Source: Niabella agricola | GTDB lineage: Bacteria; Bacteroidota; Bacteroidia; Chitinophagales; Chitinophagaceae | Direction: 5' to 3' | Assembly: GCF_021538615.1 (NCBI RefSeq) | Contig: NZ_JAJHIZ010000002.1 | Span: forward strand, 744,001-808,000 | DNA: 64,000 nt | Shown: piece by piece, positions 1 through 8,608 of the stretch | How positions within the stretch are numbered: the first letter of the stretch is position 1 | How the letters are laid out: each line of letters opens with the position of its first letter | The notes under the pieces: model-generated | Database searches by the model: none | What the model saw: the letters and a program-made list of their open reading frames with translations, nothing else | Told to the model about the DNA's origin: nothing | Translations under genes and position numbers: made by a program

Positions 1-136
1 AGAAATCAGGGTGCAGGTGCCCCGCCATAGTTTTTTTGTAAAAACCACCAGTAAATCTTTTGAAGAGTCGTTTGAAAATGCGTTTGATTCCCTGGTGAAC
101 CAGGTAAAACGCCGTAAGGAAAAAATGATTGCATAA
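1..136 (+). CDS. Ribosome hibernation factor-like protein (Hpf/RaiA family), C-terminal end
   Basis: Only the last 44 codons are in the window, read in the frame starting at base 2 and ending at TAA 134-136. The tail (…FVKTTSKSFEESFENAFDS…, then a basic QVKRRKEKMIA end) resembles the last strand and helix of short Hpf/RaiA proteins, which dimerise or inactivate 70S ribosomes in stationary phase. The basic C-terminus suits rRNA binding. A strong terminator follows at 184-219. The family call rests on a short fragment, so it is tentative. Confidence 0.6.
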   Translation, partial: EIRVQVPRHSFFVKTTSKSFEESFENAFDSLVNQVKRRKEKMIA

Positions 137-183
137 ACCATATAAACTCATAAAGAAATAATTTTATTATCTATATTTTTTCA

Positions 184-219
184 GCCCCGCTCCGGAATAA
201 CCGGAGCGGGGCTTTTTTT
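184..219 (+). terminator. Rho-independent terminator after the Hpf-like gene
   Basis: A perfect 12-bp G+C-rich stem (184-195 with 201-212) encloses the loop AATAA and is followed by seven T residues. It lies 48 nt after the stop codon of the Hpf-like gene, on the plus strand. Confidence 0.93.
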
Positions 220-385
220 GGGCGTGCAAGCCGGCCGGCGATGGAAAGAGTGACCACGAAAAAATGCTAAAGCACGCATTTTTAGCATGTTGGATGTTAT
301 TTTTAGGCTTCTTTATCAGAGTTTGGCATAGTTTTCTATATAATTAAAATAGATTTTTAATTCGGACTTTTAAAACGTATCTATT

Positions 386-925
386 ATGATGAAAAGAATG
401 ATGCCTTTTGCTGTAATCGCAATGATGATACTGGTTGTTGCGTGTCGCAATACGAAGAAGGAGGACAGTGCCGGTGCGATACCGGTACAGGACACATTGG
501 GTTTAGCAGAATACCAGAAATGGAAAATGGAAAATGAAGTACGCAACCGGTTGCAGCAGGAACAGCAATTGGAAAATGCGGCTCCCGCAGCTACCTCGCG
601 TTCTTCTGCCGTTTCTTCCCACAGAAGTTCCAGAAGCAGCAGTAGCAGAGGAACTACCTACAGGAGCGGCGGTGGTGGCGGAGATTATAATTCCGGCTCT
701 TCCGGTACGGTAGCACAGGCTCCGGAGCCTCAGAGAAGGAAAGGTATGAGTCATACTGCTAAAGGTGCGATTGTAGGGGCGGCTTCCGGTGCCATCATCG
801 GTGCAGTGGCCAACAGGAAAAACCGTTTAGGTGGCGGTGTGGTTGGTGGTGTAATCGGTGCCGCAACCGGTGCCGGTGTGGGAGCCATCGTGGATAAGAA
901 AGAGCGCCAGCGCAACGGCTATTAA
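386..925 (+). CDS. Glycine-zipper lipoprotein (YMGG-like)
   Basis: A 179-residue protein with a lipoprotein signal: a hydrophobic stretch ends in LVVAC with the lipidated Cys at residue 20. The middle (about 60-110) is low complexity, rich in Ser, Arg and Gly. The C-terminal 55 residues carry a glycine zipper (GAIVGAASGAIIGAV, then GGGVVGGVIGAATGAGVGAI), as in YMGG/OmpA-like glycine-zipper domains that pack against or insert in membranes. The start could be 386 or the second ATG at 389. It stands alone between two terminators, so it is probably monocistronic. The function is unknown; envelope-stress or outer-membrane roles are known for related proteins. Confidence 0.88.
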   Translation: MMKRMMPFAVIAMMILVVACRNTKKEDSAGAIPVQDTLGLAEYQKWKMENEVRNRLQQEQQLENAAPAATSRSSAVSSHRSSRSSSSRGTTYRSGGGGGDYNSGSSGTVAQAPEPQRRKGMSHTAKGAIVGAASGAIIGAVANRKNRLGGGVVGGVIGAATGAGVGAIVDKKERQRNGY

Positions 926-943
926 CAGTTTAAAAACATTGCA

Positions 944-973
944 ACGGTCCGGTAAAACCCGGGCCGTTTTTTT
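944..973 (+). terminator. Rho-independent terminator
   Basis: A 9-bp stem with one G-T pair (944-952 with 959-967) and a 6-nt loop is followed by a run of T. It ends the glycine-zipper lipoprotein transcript. Confidence 0.88.
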
Positions 974-1044
974 AAAAACCTGCCTAAATTGTTGGCAGCA
1001 TATTTGTTTTATCTGTACATGATTTAAATTTAATACCTTTAATT

Positions 1045-1629
1045 ATGAAAAAAACATTTGGAATCGTATTCGGTATTGCTTTGCTGGCCGCTTGCAACAG
1101 CTCTGAAAACCAGTCTGCAGAAACTACGGCGGATTCATCAGGAACTGCAGTTGTAACTGTTGATACCAATGCGGTAGCACCTCCGGTAGCCGTTCATTAC
1201 ACAGAAGGAGATGTGATGCTTAAGGATGGGAAAACCTATGTGTACACCAATGGAAATTGGGTGGTTGCTGAAAAAGAAATCAAACTGGACAACGGTATCG
1301 TGATTGCTCCAAACGGCGAAGTGAAAAATAAGGATGGAAAGGTGGTAGTGTTGCAGGAAGGGGAATATGTAAATAAGTCCGGCAATTTCTTCGACCGTGC
1401 GGGTAATGCAGTAGAAAATGCCTGGGATAAAACCAAGGAAGGTGTATCCAAAGGAGCCGAGGCAACCAAGGACGCGGCAGAAAGAGCGGCAGAAGCCACA
1501 AAAGAGGGCGTTGAAAAGGGTGTAACGGCTACCAAGGACGCAGCGCATAAAACCGGTGAAGCCATTAAGAAAGGTGCACAGAAGGTAGGCGATAAGACCA
1601 AAGAAATCGTAGAAGATATTAAAAAATAA
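1045..1629 (+). CDS. Lipoprotein with DUF6799-like repeats and an amphipathic helical tail
   Basis: 194 residues. The signal sequence ends in LLAAC (Cys17). Residues about 50-115 hold short repeats built on G-D-V-M-L-K-D-G-K and G-E-V-K-N-K-D-G-K motifs, which resemble DUF6799, a Bacteroidota family of unknown function. From about 125 to the end there are four or more 11-residue-like helical repeats rich in Lys, Glu and Ala (KEGVSKGAEATKDAAERAAE and similar), recalling LEA/apolipoprotein-type amphipathic helices. This suggests a periplasm-facing lipoprotein with a membrane- or wall-binding coil. A related tail is seen in the lipoprotein at 7855-8232. Confidence 0.87.
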   Translation: MKKTFGIVFGIALLAACNSSENQSAETTADSSGTAVVTVDTNAVAPPVAVHYTEGDVMLKDGKTYVYTNGNWVVAEKEIKLDNGIVIAPNGEVKNKDGKVVVLQEGEYVNKSGNFFDRAGNAVENAWDKTKEGVSKGAEATKDAAERAAEATKEGVEKGVTATKDAAHKTGEAIKKGAQKVGDKTKEIVEDIKK

Positions 1630-1661
1630 ACATCACGATCTTTTCGATTATGTTTTGATGA

Positions 1662-1691
1662 AGGGGCCGGACTACCGGTCCCTGTTTTTTT
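1662..1691 (+). terminator. Rho-independent terminator
   Basis: A 9-bp stem (1662-1670 with 1675-1683) has a 4-nt loop, one G and then seven T residues. It closes the lipoprotein gene that ends at 1629. Confidence 0.9.
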
Positions 1692-1776
1692 GATCCGGAA
1701 CCAGCGAGTGATCTACCACGCCCTGCGGTTGAATTGCCCTATGTGTTTAAGCGCCCGAAGGCCATCATGAAATTCC

Positions 1777-2754
1777 TTAAAAGAGGATTTGTCCTACTGT
1801 ACCTTTAGGGCCGGCCAGGTAAACGGTTTTTGTTGCCGCGTTTATAAAAATAGTATTGAACGGTTTGTCTGAAACGGGCTTCCAGTTTAATCCGCCGTCT
1901 GTTGTGACGTCCACACCATTAAGGCCGCAGGTGATCCAGGTAAGTTGGTTGAGCGGCGCCACAGCACTCCGGTAACCTCCGGGTCCGTGTTGCGGCAGCC
2001 GGAAGGTTTTGCCGCCATCGGTACTAAGCAGGAGCACACTGTCGCGCCGGTCGGGATGCTGAAAATCGCCCCCTGCGATCATCATCCGGGAATCCAGGAC
2101 CGCAATGCTATTAGCTCCTGCACTGGCAGTTCCCTGCAGCAACGGAAGCACGGTAACGTTCCTGTCGTCAAATAATCTTGATGCGGTTCCACCACTTACC
2201 ATCCGTATCTTTTTTCCGGATACGACTAGGTTGCTGCCGCTGGCTGCGAAAAATGCTTCGCCTGGCAGGGCGGCGGGTCCCGGCAGTTGTTCCCAGTTGT
2301 TGCCGGCATTGGTAGTTCTTGCAATAAAGATGTTGCCACGGACAGGATCTCCGATCACATACCCCATTTTCCGACCGGTAAAAGTCATGGCATCAAGGAA
2401 CATGGCCGTATCCCGGTTTTCATACACCGTTTTCCAGGAATGACCGCTATCAGTTGTTTTGAGGATATAGGCAGGGCTCGCAATACCCATCAGGATTGCT
2501 GTGTTTTCGTCCAGTACAGCGATATCCCGGAAATCCCGGTTCTCAAAACCCGGAACCTGCTGCCATTGCCAGGTTTGGCCTCCATCAGCAGACCGGCCGG
2601 TATAGCCGTTACTGCCGCTGACCCAAATGGTATTTTTAAAACCTCCGATTCCCCGGAGATTGGTTCCGTTCCCCGTGCTGATGATTTCGAGATTTTGTGA
2701 AGCCGAGGCAAAGCTGCCGGTGCATAAGAAAAACAATAACAGGTTCCTGAACAT
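1777..2754 (-). CDS. Secreted YCF48/BNR-like beta-propeller protein
   Basis: 325 residues with an N-terminal signal peptide (about 1-19). At least five Asp-box motifs are visible: SADGGQTW, TDSGHSW, TNAGNNW, TDGGKTF and TDGGLNW, spaced as in a WD40/YVTN/BNR-like propeller. Such Bacteroidota proteins are often labelled oxidoreductase or photosystem-stability-like, but there is no visible redox motif, so only the fold is supported. Sialidase activity is unlikely because the FRIP motif and catalytic Arg triad are not apparent. The gene is alone on its strand, with a long A+T-rich upstream region (about 2845-2930) that may hold its promoter. Confidence 0.87.
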   Translation of the reverse strand: MFRNLLLFFLCTGSFASASQNLEIISTGNGTNLRGIGGFKNTIWVSGSNGYTGRSADGGQTWQWQQVPGFENRDFRDIAVLDENTAILMGIASPAYILKTTDSGHSWKTVYENRDTAMFLDAMTFTGRKMGYVIGDPVRGNIFIARTTNAGNNWEQLPGPAALPGEAFFAASGSNLVVSGKKIRMVSGGTASRLFDDRNVTVLPLLQGTASAGANSIAVLDSRMMIAGGDFQHPDRRDSVLLLSTDGGKTFRLPQHGPGGYRSAVAPLNQLTWITCGLNGVDVTTDGGLNWKPVSDKPFNTIFINAATKTVYLAGPKGTVGQILF

Positions 2755-3114
2755 TGCAGATGGTTTTAAAACTTAAAGATACCGCCATTCCGGTTCAAAA
2801 AGATAACGGTTGCCGGGTAGTTGATCAGCCAGCCGTAAAATAAGATGAATTAAAAATTTCTATAAATTTATTAATCAATTAATAATTAATTGTTTAAAAT
2901 ATTTTATCTGAAATTTATAAGCATGTGTAAAGGCCATGGTGCCACTCTTCCCTGTCCGTTAAAGCAGTTGGAAAATTAATATCCCGTTACGCATTAACAT
3001 GAATTGGTGTTGATTTCTTTAACTTATTTTTAATCAATATGTAACAATGGTTTCATGATTGCAAATTATCGGAGGAATCCATTCCTGCGCCAGCCATAAA
3101 CGCAATAAAAAGAA
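2755..3114. other. Intergenic region, A+T-rich, no gene seen
   Basis: No coding pattern is seen on either strand. 2845-2930 is strongly A+T-rich and lies upstream of the minus-strand propeller gene. The palindromic element described next begins at 3115. Confidence 0.5.
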
Positions 3115-3266
3115 GCTGTCTCAAAAGTCCGAAACCGTCATTTTCGATCCCGTACGAAGCGGTCCCGATTGCTATCAGGAGGAGAAATCTCATTGCCTGG
3201 AGATTATGTATTGGAGATTTCCCGGCTCACTACATTACGCTCGAAATAACGGACTTTTGAGACAGC
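3115..3266. repeat. Palindromic intergenic element with 17-bp perfect terminal inverted repeats
   Basis: The ends GCTGTCTCAAAAGTCCG (3115-3131) and its exact reverse complement (3250-3266) bound a 152-bp segment. Inside are pieces resembling the GAGATTTC and TTACGCTCGAAAT motifs of dispersed Bacteroidota repeats. A related element lies at 20936-21103, with the same CTCAAAAGTCCG core in its ends. It has no coding capacity. A MITE- or REP-like non-autonomous element is the best fit. Confidence 0.8.
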
Positions 3267-3309
3267 CGCTCTTTTTCCAGGGAAACAGCAAAGGCTTCCC
3301 GGTCATCAT

Positions 3310-3999
3310 TTATCGTTTGTGCATCTTCATCATCTTTCCTTTCCACTTTCTCATAGCCTGGGAATTGATCTGCATACCCAGGCTCATCGTCAGGTTACGG
3401 TTAGTGAAGGATGGCGTCTCACTGGGATTATTGGGTTTCTGCTCCACAAAGCCGTGATAATAATTGATCTCATGATTCAGGTAGAAGCCGTCAAATACAC
3501 GGATATTCAATCCCAGGGAAGCGTTACCGCCCACATCGATTTTAGTATTCAGCGCCCGGGTGCTGTATACGCCGGCAAATGCATCTTCTTCGGTTTTTAA
3601 AAATGTTTTGCCACCTACCAGGAATTGTACCGAGGGGCCGATGGTTAAACGCGGACGTACCCGTTGCGCTGCATCCCCGAAATTAAAGCTGGCAAATACC
3701 GGAACCTTTATATAGTTTGTTCTTGCGATGGCGCGATTACCGGAGTTTTCGTATTTAAAGCCCGTACCCTGGCTGCTGAAAAAAGTACCAAAACCAATGC
3801 CCGCCACATCGGTAAACTGATACGTAGCCGTGCGACCGATTTCAAAAGTGGGGTGAAACTGTCGTTTTGCATTATCCGGCTTATTGCCCACTGTCCAGCT
3901 ATGTCCAAATGCGGCACGATCGCCGATATTCCAGCCGGTTTGAGCGGTTGTTGCCAGGCTTCCCGTTAACAGAACTGCCGAAAAAAATAAATGCTTCAT
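3310..3999 (-). CDS. Outer-membrane beta-barrel protein
   Basis: 229 residues from the ATG at 3999. This start is chosen over an in-frame upstream one at 4080 because it gives a clean signal peptide (MKHLFFSAVLLTGSLATTAQ). Alternating hydrophobic strands and aromatic girdles (for example TYQFTDVAGIGFGTFFSS, FDGFYLNHEINYYHGF) match the small OMP_b-brl_2 porin-like family of Bacteroidota. It probably forms an 8-10 stranded barrel in the outer membrane, with unknown cargo. The 3' end lies 43 nt from the palindromic element at 3115-3266. Confidence 0.85.
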   Translation of the reverse strand: MKHLFFSAVLLTGSLATTAQTGWNIGDRAAFGHSWTVGNKPDNAKRQFHPTFEIGRTATYQFTDVAGIGFGTFFSSQGTGFKYENSGNRAIARTNYIKVPVFASFNFGDAAQRVRPRLTIGPSVQFLVGGKTFLKTEEDAFAGVYSTRALNTKIDVGGNASLGLNIRVFDGFYLNHEINYYHGFVEQKPNNPSETPSFTNRNLTMSLGMQINSQAMRKWKGKMMKMHKR

Positions 4000-4359
4000 C
4001 TTTTTAGTTTTTTTGAATGTGTAGGGGGCGTTCCTGTTTAAGTAGACCATTGCTTCTAAATTACAGGACCCGGTTCCCATTATGTTATATATAGGATCTG
4101 TTTATCAAGTAAAAAGCCCGCAAAACCATGCCAGAACATGGCTTCCGGAGCAACAAAACGTTGATCCCGTTTATCTTGGCGGTATCACAGTGCCTGCGAA
4201 ACCCTTGCTCCGGGCCTTTTCCTCCAAAAGCGGTCTGCCTGCAGGACAGAGAGGCTGCCGGCGGGAAGCAGGTTGGGAAACCGTATGTGGATCTTTTTGC
4301 CAAAAGCAGGGTTTTTGTTGGATATTTCCTCCTGCCGGAAATCGCTGCAGATATTGCCT
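4000..4359. other. Intergenic region before thrS
   Basis: Both strands can be read open for short distances, but the translations have no signal peptide, domain or conserved pattern, so no gene is called. The thrS promoter lies at its right edge. No T-box or other leader structure was recognised. Confidence 0.5.
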
Positions 4360-4390
4360 TTTGTGTAGTGGTGATTCTTTGCTAATTTTG
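4360..4390 (+). promoter_or_regulatory. Bacteroidota-type promoter of thrS
   Basis: TTTG at 4360-4363, a 19-nt spacer, then TAATTTTG at 4383-4390. This is an exact match to the Bacteroidota -33/-7 consensus (TTTG, TAnnTTTG). Transcription would start near 4397, giving a leader of about 17 nt before the ATG at 4414. Confidence 0.75.
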
Positions 4391-4413
4391 CCACCTTATT
4401 TTATTGAATTTTA

Positions 4414-6360
4414 ATGAATATGATCAATATTACATTTCCGGACGGAGCCCGGCGTGCGTATGAGCCCGGCGTTACAGCGCTGGACATCGCCAAATCCATC
4501 TCTGAGGGATTGGCGCGAAAAGTAATTGCTGCAAACGTAAACGGAGAAGTTTGGGACGCCACGCGCCCGATCCATACTGATAGTGCTGTTATTTTGTTAA
4601 CCTGGAGCGATGCAGACGGAAAGAAAGCATTCTGGCATTCAACGGCACACCTTATGGCAGAAGCAGTAGAAGCCTCTTTTCCCGGTGTAAAATTTTGGGT
4701 AGGACCTCCGCTGGATTCCGGCGGGTTTTATTATGATATGGATCTTGGTGACCGCAAACTTTCCGAAGAAGAGCTGGGCGCCCTGGAGAAAAAAATGAAT
4801 GAGTTGGCAAAGCAAAACAATGCTTATGTGCGTAAGGAGGTTCCCAAGCAGGAAGCCATACAATATTTTACCGAGAAAGGTGATGAATACAAACTGGACC
4901 TGCTGAACAACCTGGAAGATGGTAATATAACCTTTTACACCCAGGGGAATTTTACGGATCTCTGTCGCGGCCCGCATATTCCGGCCACTGGTATCATCAA
5001 AGCCATTAAACTTACCAGCGTGGCCGGCGCTTACTGGAAGGGCGATGAAAAAAATAAGATGCTCACCCGCGTTTATGGTATCAGCTTTCCCAGTCAGAAA
5101 GAACTGGATGAATACCTGCAGATGCTGGAAGAAGCCAAGAAACGCGATCACCGAAAGCTGGGTAAAGAACTGGGCATATTTACCATGGATGATGATGTAG
5201 GCCAGGGGTTGCCTTTGTGGTTACCCAATGGTACGATTGTGATTGAAGAGCTGGAGAAACTAGCCAAGGAAACCGAAGAGGCCGCCGATTATAAGCGGGT
5301 GGTAACGCCGCATATCGCCAAGGAGAGTATGTACCTCACCAGCGGGCACCTGCCTTATTACCAGGACAGCATGTATCCGCCCATGGAGGTAGACGGACAG
5401 AAGTATTATCTCAAGGCGATGAATTGTCCGCATCACCACAAGATCTTTGCAGCCGAACCTAAAAGTTACAAGGATCTTCCGCTGCGCCTGGCCGAATACG
5501 GAACCTGCTACCGCTATGAGCAGAGCGGGGAGCTGTTTGGATTGATGCGGGTACGCTGCCTGCATATGAATGATGCGCATATCTATTGCAGTAAAGAACA
5601 GTTTGCAGAAGAGTTTCGTGCGGTGAACGATATGTACCTGAAGTACTTTAAGATCTTTGGGATCGATCGGTATGTAATGCGTTTGTCGTTACATGATCCG
5701 GAAAAACTGGGACAGAAATATATCAACGAGCCGGAGCTGTGGCTCGAGACCGAAGCATTGGTGCGAAAGGTGCTGGTGGAATCAAATATTCCTTTTGTGG
5801 AAGTAAAGGGCGAAGGCGCCTTTTACGGGCCTAAGATCGATGTACAGATCTGGAGTGCCATCGGCCGCGAGTTTACGCTGGCCACTAACCAGGTAGATTT
5901 TGCACAGGGCCGGCGGTTCAACCTGCAGTATACCACGGCAGATAACGGACACGATGTGCCCCTGATCATTCACCGCGCGCCCCTGGGCACCCACGAGCGT
6001 TTCATCGGGTTCCTGCTGGAGCACTATGCGGGGAAATTCCCGGTGTGGCTGGCACCCGTACAGGTAAAAGTACTGCCCATCAGCGACAAGTTTGAAGCAT
6101 ACACCAAAGATGTATACAGGGCACTGCGCAGGGCCGGCATCCGGGCGGAGATCGATGAGCGGAATGAGAAGATCGGGAAAAAGATCCGTGATACGGAGCT
6201 GATGAAGATCCCCTATATGCTGGTGATTGGCGAAAAGGAAATGAACGAGGGAAAGGTCGCCATCCGCAGGCAGGGCAAGGGCGATGCCGGAACAAAGACT
6301 ATAGAAGAATTTGTTGAGGGCGTTAAAAACGAGATCGCCAACCGGGCAGATGCCGTATAA
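4414..6360 (+). CDS. thrS: Threonyl-tRNA synthetase
   Basis: 648 residues, the usual full length. Order of domains: TGS (1-62), editing/SAD domain with HSTAH (His75, His79) and a CRGPH motif, class II catalytic core with MNCPHHH (Zn-ligand Cys), motif 2 (YRYEQSGELFGLMRVR) and motif 3 (HRAPLGTHERFIGFL), then the anticodon-binding domain from about 545. It charges tRNA-Thr in the cytoplasm. The start is 4414, with an alternative ATG two codons on at 4420. In many bacteria thrS is followed by infC-rpmI-rplT; here der follows instead. A short heptamer repeat lies just downstream. Confidence 0.98.
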   Translation: MNMINITFPDGARRAYEPGVTALDIAKSISEGLARKVIAANVNGEVWDATRPIHTDSAVILLTWSDADGKKAFWHSTAHLMAEAVEASFPGVKFWVGPPLDSGGFYYDMDLGDRKLSEEELGALEKKMNELAKQNNAYVRKEVPKQEAIQYFTEKGDEYKLDLLNNLEDGNITFYTQGNFTDLCRGPHIPATGIIKAIKLTSVAGAYWKGDEKNKMLTRVYGISFPSQKELDEYLQMLEEAKKRDHRKLGKELGIFTMDDDVGQGLPLWLPNGTIVIEELEKLAKETEEAADYKRVVTPHIAKESMYLTSGHLPYYQDSMYPPMEVDGQKYYLKAMNCPHHHKIFAAEPKSYKDLPLRLAEYGTCYRYEQSGELFGLMRVRCLHMNDAHIYCSKEQFAEEFRAVNDMYLKYFKIFGIDRYVMRLSLHDPEKLGQKYINEPELWLETEALVRKVLVESNIPFVEVKGEGAFYGPKIDVQIWSAIGREFTLATNQVDFAQGRRFNLQYTTADNGHDVPLIIHRAPLGTHERFIGFLLEHYAGKFPVWLAPVQVKVLPISDKFEAYTKDVYRALRRAGIRAEIDERNEKIGKKIRDTELMKIPYMLVIGEKEMNEGKVAIRRQGKGDAGTKTIEEFVEGVKNEIANRADAV

Positions 6361-6368
6361 GGAGCAGG

Positions 6369-6403
6369 TTTGAGATTTGATGTTTGATGTTTGATGTCTC
6401 ATT
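6369..6403. repeat. Degenerate heptamer array
   Basis: Period-7 units: TTTGAGA, TTTGATG, TTTGATG, TTTGATG, TCTCATT. It lies between thrS and der. The same kind of array, with related units, occurs at 10832-10866, 10964-10998, 14913-14947 and 15031-15072. Confidence 0.7.
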
Positions 6404-6481
6404 TCATAATTCTCACATAGACCGGGTCCGGCGCTGGTATTTTTATATTTATTATTCTACATTTTATATTTTATATTTCAA

Positions 6482-7795
6482 ATGAGTTTTACCGTAGCAA
6501 TTGTAGGAAGGCCAAACGTGGGAAAGAGCACGCTCTTTAACCGTTTGCTGGAGCAAAAAAAAGCGATCGTTGATGATGTCAGCGGCGTAACCCGCGACCG
6601 GCAATACGGCATCAGTGAGTGGAACGGTAAAACGTTTAACGTCATCGATACCGGCGGGTTTGTACATGGCAGTGATGATGTGTTTGAAAAAGAGATCGCC
6701 AAACAGGTACTGGTGGCTGTAGAAGAAGCCAATGTGATTCTTTTTATGACCGATGCTGCTACCGGCATTACCGACCTGGACGATTCGATGGCCCGGGTGC
6801 TGCGCAAAAGCACAAAGCCCGTTTTCCTGGTTATTAATAAGGTGGATAACAACGAACGCCTGCTGGAAGCCAGTGAATTTTACAGCATGGGATTTGAGCA
6901 AGTGTTTTTTATAGCGGCCGCCAGTGGAAGCGGAACGGGAGAACTGCTGGATGCCGTTACCGACCTGATGACGGAAGATTCCGGTATCGACGAGCATATT
7001 GCGGACCTGCCGAAGTTCGCCATCATTGGGCAACCCAATGTGGGCAAGTCTTCCCTGTTAAATGCATTGGTTGGAGAAGAGCGTACCATCGTGAGCAATG
7101 TGGCGGGCACCACCCGTGATACCATTCATACACATTACAATCTGTTTCAGAAGGAATTTGTGCTGATCGATACAGCGGGGATCCGGCGCAAAGCCAAGGT
7201 GCACGAAGACCTGGAGTTTTATTCGGTGATCCGCGCTATTAAGGCGATGGATGAAGCAGATGTATGTATATTACTACTGGATGCAGAAAAGGGAATTACG
7301 GCCCAGGATCTGAATATCTTCAGCCTTGCGGCAAAAAAAGGAAAGGGCATTGTATTGCTGGTAAATAAATGGGACCTGATCGAAGATAAGAAAACCAATA
7401 CAGCAAAGGAATATGAAGATGCATTAAAAAAGCGGCTGGCACCCTTTAGCGATGTGCCGATTCTTTTTGTATCGGCCACCGAAAAAACAAGGATTTATAA
7501 AGCGATCGAAACCGCACTGGAGGTATATCAAAACCGCAAGCGCCGGATTCCTACCAATAAGCTGAACGAGGTGATGCTGAAAGCGGTGGAAGCACATCAC
7601 GCACCGGTAGTAAGAGGCCATTCGATCAAAATAAAATTCGTGACACAGCTGCCAACGGTGGTACCTTCGTTTGCGTTTTTCTGTAATTTCCCGGATGATG
7701 TAAAAACGCCCTACCGGAACTACCTCGAAAACCAGTTGCGCAAAAATTTTGATTTCAGAGGCGTTTCCCTGCGTCTCTTCTTTAGAAAAAAATAA
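6482..7795 (+). CDS. der: Ribosome-assembly GTPase Der (EngA)
   Basis: 437 residues with two tandem GTPase domains and a C-terminal KH-like domain (about 350-437), the defining layout of Der. Domain 1 has GRPNVGKST, DTGG and NKVD; domain 2 has GQPNVGKSS, DTAGIRRKAKV and NKWD. It acts in the late maturation of the 50S subunit. All G-motifs are intact. The ATG at 6482 is preceded by an A/T-rich leader and the heptamer array, with no Shine-Dalgarno sequence. Confidence 0.98.
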   Translation: MSFTVAIVGRPNVGKSTLFNRLLEQKKAIVDDVSGVTRDRQYGISEWNGKTFNVIDTGGFVHGSDDVFEKEIAKQVLVAVEEANVILFMTDAATGITDLDDSMARVLRKSTKPVFLVINKVDNNERLLEASEFYSMGFEQVFFIAAASGSGTGELLDAVTDLMTEDSGIDEHIADLPKFAIIGQPNVGKSSLLNALVGEERTIVSNVAGTTRDTIHTHYNLFQKEFVLIDTAGIRRKAKVHEDLEFYSVIRAIKAMDEADVCILLLDAEKGITAQDLNIFSLAAKKGKGIVLLVNKWDLIEDKKTNTAKEYEDALKKRLAPFSDVPILFVSATEKTRIYKAIETALEVYQNRKRRIPTNKLNEVMLKAVEAHHAPVVRGHSIKIKFVTQLPTVVPSFAFFCNFPDDVKTPYRNYLENQLRKNFDFRGVSLRLFFRKK

Positions 7796-7854
7796 CAATT
7801 GTTGCAGGTTACTTTCAGGCGGTTTCCGGAATCATACTGAAAACAGGAATCATT

Positions 7855-8232
7855 ATGAAAAATAAATTGAAATTGACTGCTTTGGGGTGCGTATGGCTGA
7901 TGGCTTCATGTAACCTGAGCTCCGGCAGCGACGCCGAGGCCAACAAGGATTCGCTTTCTTCCGATTCGATCGCGAAAATCACCGACAGCACTGCAAAAGC
8001 GGTTACCGATAGTATCAAGGCTGCCGGGAAGGATGCCGACAGCTCATTGAGAAGCCTCGGGGATTCGCTGAAAGCCGATATCCAAAGTGCCACCAGCAAA
8101 TTAAAGAACCGTTCTGTAGAACTGGGCAATAAAGCAAAGGAAGGGCTCAATGCTGTAAAAGAAGGTGCCGAGAAATTGAGCAACGCTGCAAAAGCCGGTG
8201 TGGAAGCGGGAAAAGAGGCGTTGAAGAAATAA
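7855..8232 (+). CDS. Small helical lipoprotein
   Basis: 125 residues with a lipobox LMASC (Cys19). The mature part is Asp/Ser-rich at first, then a long Lys/Ala/Glu amphipathic helix ending in KAGVEAGKEALKK. Its tail resembles that of the lipoprotein at 1045-1629. No enzymatic motif is seen. It follows der by 59 nt on the same strand, so read-through is possible, but function is unknown. Confidence 0.8.
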   Translation: MKNKLKLTALGCVWLMASCNLSSGSDAEANKDSLSSDSIAKITDSTAKAVTDSIKAAGKDADSSLRSLGDSLKADIQSATSKLKNRSVELGNKAKEGLNAVKEGAEKLSNAAKAGVEAGKEALKK

Positions 8233-8608
8233 CGCAGGCAACTGACGCTTCTGCCAGGCCTGATCATGCACAGCGATCCATGTTACCGGTGACCGCGTAT
8301 GGCTGTGGATCTGCAAAATCATTACGCGGGAAAGCGGTCCGTGTGCTCATAGCCATGAGGAAAAGCTGCCTGGTACCTGCTGTGATCAGTGGTTGTAAGG
8401 ATGCTTACTACGAAAAGGTTTTGACACCGCGAATCTTTGCAGCGAATCCGGGCCTAACTGGTATACGATCTGCTGTACTTTTGGCTTAAAGGATGGTGAC
8501 CGTATTCTCAACAGATTACGAAAGAAGGGCGGTTAGATGCGCCTGCTTTATGATACAGCAACGCATGCCGTATATTTTGATTGCCGGCGTCCGGACAATG
8601 GCCGCTTC
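8233..8608. other. Intergenic region, nothing recognised
   Basis: A 376-bp gap between the lipoprotein and the convergent DUF4954 gene. Short open frames exist, but none shows protein-like composition or a known motif. No hairpin with a T-run was found. Confidence 0.5.

Noticed and set aside
1138..1601. Long antisense frames across the helical lipoprotein gene
   Set aside because: They follow from the repetitive codon pattern of the real gene on the plus strand.
4082..4394. Overlapping short frames on both strands upstream of thrS
   Set aside because: They overlap each other in several frames and cover the promoter; no protein-like features.
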